This document shows, in pieces, positions 59,057 to 64,000 of a stretch of 64,000 bases of DNA. This stretch comes from Phycomyces blakesleeanus NRRL 1555(-) (lineage: Eukaryota; Mucoromycota; Mucoromycetes; Mucorales; Phycomycetaceae), in the NCBI RefSeq assembly GCF_001638985.1, contig NW_017265151.1, forward strand, positions 372,001-436,000, in the 5' to 3' direction. The notes below the pieces were generated by a model, which saw only the letters and a list, made by a program, of their open reading frames with translations, was not told the DNA's origin and searched no databases. Every line of letters begins with the position of its first letter. Position 1 is the first letter of the stretch. The position numbers and the translations under genes are program-made.

Positions 59057-60419
59057 GATGTTGTTTGATATTTTGCTTTCTTGCTGGTGTTGCGAATTAA
59101 GAAGAAAAAGGGAAAGAAAGAGAAAAAGATTATGCTCAAGGCGAATAATAAAATTTATGTTTGAATTGTCTCCTTTTATATTTATATATGTACACAAACG
59201 CACATATGTATATATATTTAAAGCCAAGACATGTCGGCTTAACGAATATTCTTGTCCTACATGTCTTGGCCTTTTCCTTTTGCGTCGCGCAAGTGGATGC
59301 TTCCAACAGAATAACAAGCCAGTCACGACGAAACCTCCTGGATTTTTGACCAGTAAAAGCGTTCGAAAATTCACCCTATTTTTAAAGCGTAGTATAATAT
59401 ATATGTGTGTGCATATGAAAAGGACTATGAGCTAATTTAATAATGATATCACTTTACGTAGAAGTGTAATATACACAAATTACAGGCAATAAAAATAATA
59501 ATATTTGAGATAGGATTTCTAAGATTCAATTGCACATGAATTATCCACCAAGTAGTACTCATTATTATTAACATTTTGTTAGTTTATGATTTTAAACCAT
59601 CAACTGAAAATTGTAATAAAGCAATGGGAAATGAAGAAATGGTGGTGTGTGTTGTACAGGATAAGGTAGAAACAAAGGCATTATTGAATTCAAGACTATT
59701 TTACTCAGCAAATGTTAATAAATGTCTTTATATTCATACCTTTCTTAATAGAACGTTTGCTTGTACCTTAAACATTTTTGTATTTAGATTTATTTATTTA
59801 AAAAAAAATTAATATCATAAGTTTACACAAAGTCGCTTCTTATCAACTGTGGCTGGATTTCTTCTACTATTATTCGGCATTTACCATATGTCCCTTGTTT
59901 GCCTGGTCGGGCCGTAGATAGTTTCTATCCAAGGCCGGGTAATATCAATGTCACCCCCATAATATCTTTCCTTTTTTTGTTTCTTTACGTATAGTGCATT
60001 CGGAGATAAACTGCTAAGTTTCTGTGTGTGTTTTTCAAGGCTCCATGACTTTTGGTACAGCCAAGCTATCCCGAATCGCTTAAACATGCTTTATATAAAA
60101 CGCTTTTCTTAATAATCCTTGTCCAACAGATTTTGAAAAAAGGCTTGAATAAAAAGTCATGGACCTTCAAAGTCAAGAGGTATATGTATAAAATAGCGGA
60201 GTTCTAATGTTTTTGAATATTGAAAATTTATTTTCCCCTGCCAATGGCGGAGATCTATATTACCTGTTCCATAAAAAGATACTCATGCAACAGAGACTGA
60301 CATGTTTAATGTATACCTTCTATTTACTTTTACTTCATCAATAAAAGCATTTCTAAATACTTAAACATTTTAATCTACAAAACAAATTCATCAAAATTTC
60401 CTCTTACCAGCAAGAAATC
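59057..60419. other. Intergenic, Csr1-like promoter to transposon relic
   Basis: The first 350 bp are the likely promoter of the Csr1-like gene. The rest shows no intact gene. Short frames near 59576-59812 lack homology. The section 59880-60300 is more complex and may already belong to the transposon. Confidence 0.45.
59223..59270. repeat. Perfect 12-bp inverted repeat upstream of the Csr1-like gene
   Basis: GCCAAGACATGT at 59223-59234 is exactly complementary to ACATGTCTTGGC at 59259-59270, with a 24-nt spacer. It lies about 170-215 bp upstream of the start codon at 59056. It could be a paired factor-binding site or a chance hairpin. Confidence 0.7.
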
Positions 60420-62500
60420 AAGATTAGTAAAAAGCAAACCCCGATCATAATCTGGAAATTGTTTCTTTAAAAAACGTAGAAGCTAGAAATGACAACCTGG
60501 TTGACTTATTTGAGATTAGCTTTGAAGAAAATATTACTGTGGATGGTAGAGAACTTCAGGGAATTACAGTTGATCTTACTTCGGCAAATCATTCTCGTCA
60601 CTTCCTCAAATTGCACGAGGGACCTGATAAGTCACTCCGTGGTACATATCAGATGAATTCATTGATAACTAAGTGGAGAAAGAGAAAGTCTATGAAGGAA
60701 TCTTTCGATCGTCAAGGAAGTTATCTTCTAACAGAAAAAGCGTTTACGATTTCAAGTCAAAAAGAGTCTGTCAATGAAGAATTAGAGTTAGTCGAAGTTA
60801 CTTCTAAGAAATTATCTGCGAATACAATTTCTCTCCTCAAGCTTGCCTTTAACGATATAAAAGAAGAAATTGCTCCATTTACTCGGATAAGTGGCTCATC
60901 TCAGCCAATAGACCATTATAAGCTTTGTAAACTCGAACCCGCTGAAAGTTATTTAAGACATAGACTCTCAGGAAGTAAGAAAATGAAAACATCTTAGAAG
61001 GCAGCTATGGAAGTATGGCTACATACCAACACTTATCGCCCAGCAATGATAAGAAAATATGCAAAAGAATATATCGATTTCCGATCAATTGCATTACACC
61101 AGCAAGGAAAACATGCTATTAGTTTCTCTTTGTTTTCCGGCGTGGACTTTAAGGCATCGATTTACAAGTGGATTCAGCAACAGAAGCCAGAAAGTCGCAG
61201 TACTATCCTTGTTAAAAAACATATCGATGAGGTTGTTATACCAAAAAGACTTGAAATTCCAGAAAGCGTCTCAACAAGTACAGTTTTGAAGTATCTTCAC
61301 AAATGGGGATATATTTTCAGAAAAAAAACCCAAAGACATGTATTACGATGATCACGAGAGAGCCGATGTGCTCGAATATCGAAAGAAATGGGCAAATAGA
61401 ATGATGGGTTATAAGGCGAAGATGGCGAGAATTGTGGAGTAACTATTCCACAACCATCAACTAATGGAATAGAACTTGTCCTTGTCACACATAATGAGTC
61501 GACGTTCTATTCAAACGATGGGAAAGAAGCTATGTGGCTAGTGGAGGGTAAGAATCCCATAAGAAAGAAGGGCCCTAGCGTGTCGTTTATGGATAGTGAA
61601 TTCAAATGTGCATGACATGATACCATGACTAACTATGTGTGACCCAGTCGTGAGATGTTCCACCCTAGAACTGATAGAGGTGGATATTGAACTAGTAGTC
61701 ATATACTGATACAGCTAGAGAGCAATTCGATTCATTTTTTCGCAATAATTCACCCTGGGTGTAAGGCCGTTTTTGCATTCGATCAAAGCACAAACCACAA
61801 GGCCTATACTCAGAATGCTTTGATAGCAACAAAAATAACTCTGGGCGACAAAGAAGTTGAAGAAGATGATCCTTGTTAGCTGAGAAATACCACTTTTGTC
61901 CGAGACGGTGTGCAACAAGTACAATCGATGTACTACAAGAAAGACGAGTGGTTTGCGAAGAAGAATGGACAGTGGATGACCAAGAAGGTGAAGTACGTGA
62001 AGGGTACATGTAAATTTCTAGAGGAGCATGGTATGTGGTTGGAAAAGGACCCACATAATCCTAGCAATAAATGAAGATTGGACTGCAAAAAGGACACCTC
62101 TGAAGATAGCAAGTACTGTGCACATCATTTTCTAGCTTCTCGACCAGATTTTATGTCACAGAAAACTGCTCTTCATGAGGCTGTTGAAGACTCGGGTCAC
62201 ATTTTTGAACTATACCCTAAGTTCCATTGCAAATGTAATTGGATCGCGAGGTAATGGAGTGCTGCAAAGTGTGAAGCTCATCTTCAGTGTGATTACACTT
62301 ATAAGCCCCTAGATAAAAACATCCATACTTTTCTCGATCATGCTGGGAAGTTACCTAATATCCGACGATACTACAACAACTCTTGGCGCTACATTGAGGC
62401 ATACAGCCAAGACATGAATGTAAAAGAAGCCCATGATGTTGTAAAGAACCTTACTTCAAGAAAATATACTTCTCATCGCCGTGATGAAGGAAAGGAATAG
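60420..62500 (+). mobile_element. Decayed DDE-type transposase (large fungal family)
   Basis: Plus-strand pieces form one broken coding region. An N-terminal part (about 60420-60997) contains LKLHEGPDKSLRGTYQMNSL. The second part (61007-61351) contains ALHQQGKHAISFSLFSGVDF and VLKYLHKWGYIFRKKTQ. Then come YDDHERADVLEYRKKW, LVTHNESTFYSNDGKEAMW, AVFAFDQSTNHKAYTQNALI, HIFELYPKFHCKCNWIAR, and SWRYIEAYSQDMNVKEA up to TAG 62498-62500. The order (HER.DVLEYR, D.STF, FAFDQS, FHC.CNWIE.YW) is that of a widespread fungal DDE transposase family of IS630/Tc1 type. The first catalytic Asp is Asn (about 61493). The final Glu is Ala, with an adjacent stop (62246-62254). It also has frameshifts. It is inactive. 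The exact family name is not certain. Confidence 0.8.
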
Positions 62501-62629
62501 ACTCTTACCCTCACTTTAAATAGACATGTTTTTACTTTTTTCTTTACTATAATTTGTATTTCATTTTTTACTTTTTCTTAAAAAAATATTAACTTTGCTT
62601 GTCTGATCTACTAAGCATTACCACCAATA

Positions 62630-62703
62630 TGCTGTTCACCAGCGTACGAGGGAATCATCGAGGGAATTCCCTAGATGAGTCCCTCGTACGCTGGTGAACA
62701 GCA
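62630..62703. repeat. 74-bp near-perfect palindrome
   Basis: The outer arms, 62630-62653 and 62680-62703, are exactly complementary over 24 bp (TGCTGTTCACCAGCGTACGA then GGGA, and its reverse). The 26-nt middle continues the symmetry almost fully around the centre AGGGAATTCCCT (62661-62672). It sits 130 bp downstream of the transposase relic. It is G+C-rich compared with its surroundings. Confidence 0.95.
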
Positions 62704-64000
62704 AATTTATCGGCATCCCCTTTCTTTATGGGATTTTGCTCCCTTTTGGGATTCCTATTATTTTCCGGGATCGATATATAAGAGTGGGTGTCGTGTCCTG
62801 GCAAAATCAAATCAAATTGCCATAACGTCCAAATAAGGAAGCCGGACATTTACGTTTTCAAAGTATTTAAACACCGTAAAGTTGGAGAGGGATTGTGGCA
62901 ATTTGGGGTCGTTTTGCCATAGAGTTATAGCAAATTCAACTCATTTTGACTCTACCAGACCATAAATTGTAGCATTTTTCATCGGTATGGAATAAAACCA
63001 TCTGGTCCCTACGGATCCATTCTTAGTATAATAATTAATACCAGCCAGGATACAAGATATTCATAAAGATTTTTTTGTGCTTTGCAAAAAAGAGTGGGTG
63101 GGAGTTAGTTACCAGCTGGTGCTGTCGAACTCTGGGAATATTTAGGTGAAAGAAAGAGAAAGACATTATACGCATAAGAAGGCAGATAAATAGTAAAATA
63201 TTTAACAAGATTGTATCACACTCTAATGACAACTTATAATTTTCTATAAAGCTGGCTATTGATATAGTGCATTTAGGACTAATTATTGTTTTTTTTATGA
63301 CCAAGTTTAAATTTGAGACGCAAACTGCTATTAATTGAATATACAGGATTTGTTTTTCGTATGAGACAGTATTTTATTATTAAGTTGCCCAAATACAGAT
63401 TGTGGCTCTTAAAATAATGAGAGTTAGGTGCCTGGCGAGAGATACATAAACAAAAAGTAGTAAAGTTAATGGATACAATGAATATACTGTGGTTTTTTCA
63501 AGACACACCATTTTGCCCTAAAGGACTAGAGAAAGACGCCAGCCCAGACATGTAGCCACAATTGATTAGTCCGGTTGTATAGAAATATTATGCCCCACCA
63601 GGAAACGTTGTTCCTGTAAGACTGCTGCAAGGTCTGGAGAACATTATTAATTTTATGAAAGCAAAAAAAAACCTATACACAAAATCACATTATTTTACCT
63701 TGTACCTTTCTAGATTAAACTTGCATGCACACGCCCATGTTTTGTCTTGTCATAAACAGATTTTGAGCCGAGTTAATCGGCTTGAGACGTAATAATTTTA
63801 TCAAATAAATGTATACGCATCACAGGTACAGGCACAGGCACAGGAACAAGCACAGGGAACAGATTACACTTTACATTCATGTATAATTGACAAACCGTAT
63901 ACTTGGAATTTATTCACCGATTGGGAAATTGTAAGAAAGTGTCGCCAAAGCCACCCTAATTTTTCGACGTCCTGAACTTTCCCAAAACGGCTGGCCCAAA
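62704..64000. other. Right end of window, no gene seen
   Basis: Some stretches (62704-63030 and 63480-63660) are more complex than ordinary spacer but contain only short frames with no family resemblance. They may be transposon-derived. A short CAGGCA-type repeat lies near 63825-63855. Confidence 0.45.

Overview
The window is nuclear DNA of a fungus, most likely an early-diverging filamentous one (Mucoromycota, probably Mucorales). The reasons are its high A+T content, many short GT-AG introns (mostly about 50-150 nt), intergenic DNA full of microsatellites and homopolymer tracts, proteins of clearly fungal type (Pil1/Lsp1 eisosome protein, Csr1-like Sec14 protein, Ysh1, Sub2), and decayed Tc1/mariner-type transposases of a kind I associate with Mucorales. 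The genus cannot be named from sequence alone. No rRNA, tRNA, CRISPR or operon structure was found. All exon joins were read by eye from splice signals, reading phase and family similarity, so single-base errors at some junctions are possible.

Layout. 1-844 (+): 3' part of the GTPase GPN2. 1229-3858 (+): eisosome BAR protein. 3859-10304: long repeat-rich gap with one possible zinc-finger mini-gene. 10305-12061 (-): SAM methyltransferase. 13706-15665 (-): SR splicing factor with a zinc knuckle. 16382-18680 (-): Notchless/Rsa4. 19625-21219 (+): EI24-type membrane protein. 22622-23242 (+): prefoldin subunit 2. 23679-25590 (+): PROPPIN/Atg18. 25973-26913: TA-flanked MITE. 27058-30734 (+): Mak5/DDX24 helicase. 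32387-32737 (+): mitochondrial ATPase inhibitor IF1. 33241-34115 (-): ribosomal protein eL18. 34523-35982 (-): Sub2/UAP56. 37516-40884 (+): Vac14. 42913-44734 (+): equilibrative nucleoside transporter. 45008-45457 and about 48564-49319 (+): two unrecognised proteins. 49499-50283 (-): BAG1-like co-chaperone. 50880-51880: dead Tc1-type transposase. 53078-56653 (-): CPSF73/Ysh1. 57330-59056 (-): Csr1-like CRAL-TRIO protein. 60420-62500: dead DDE transposase, followed by a 74-bp palindrome. 62704-64000: no gene seen.

Functionally it is a run of housekeeping genes. Several serve RNA and ribosome work: GPN2 (RNA polymerase assembly), SR protein, Sub2, Ysh1, Rsa4, Mak5 and eL18. Another group serves phosphoinositides and membranes: Pil1-like, Atg18 (a PI3P/PI(3,5)P2 reader), Vac14 (scaffold for PI(3,5)P2 synthesis) and the Csr1-like lipid-transfer protein. 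Prefoldin and BAG1 serve protein folding. Their closeness is not evidence of co-regulation.

No convincing new defence or metabolic system was found. The most interesting signals are unusual gene architecture (two GC-AG introns, microexons of 8 and 16 nt, an ATG-only first exon), a promoter-proximal MITE, two inactivated transposases with visible catalytic substitutions, a very clean 74-bp palindrome, and recurrent T-tract/A-tract palindromes inside introns.
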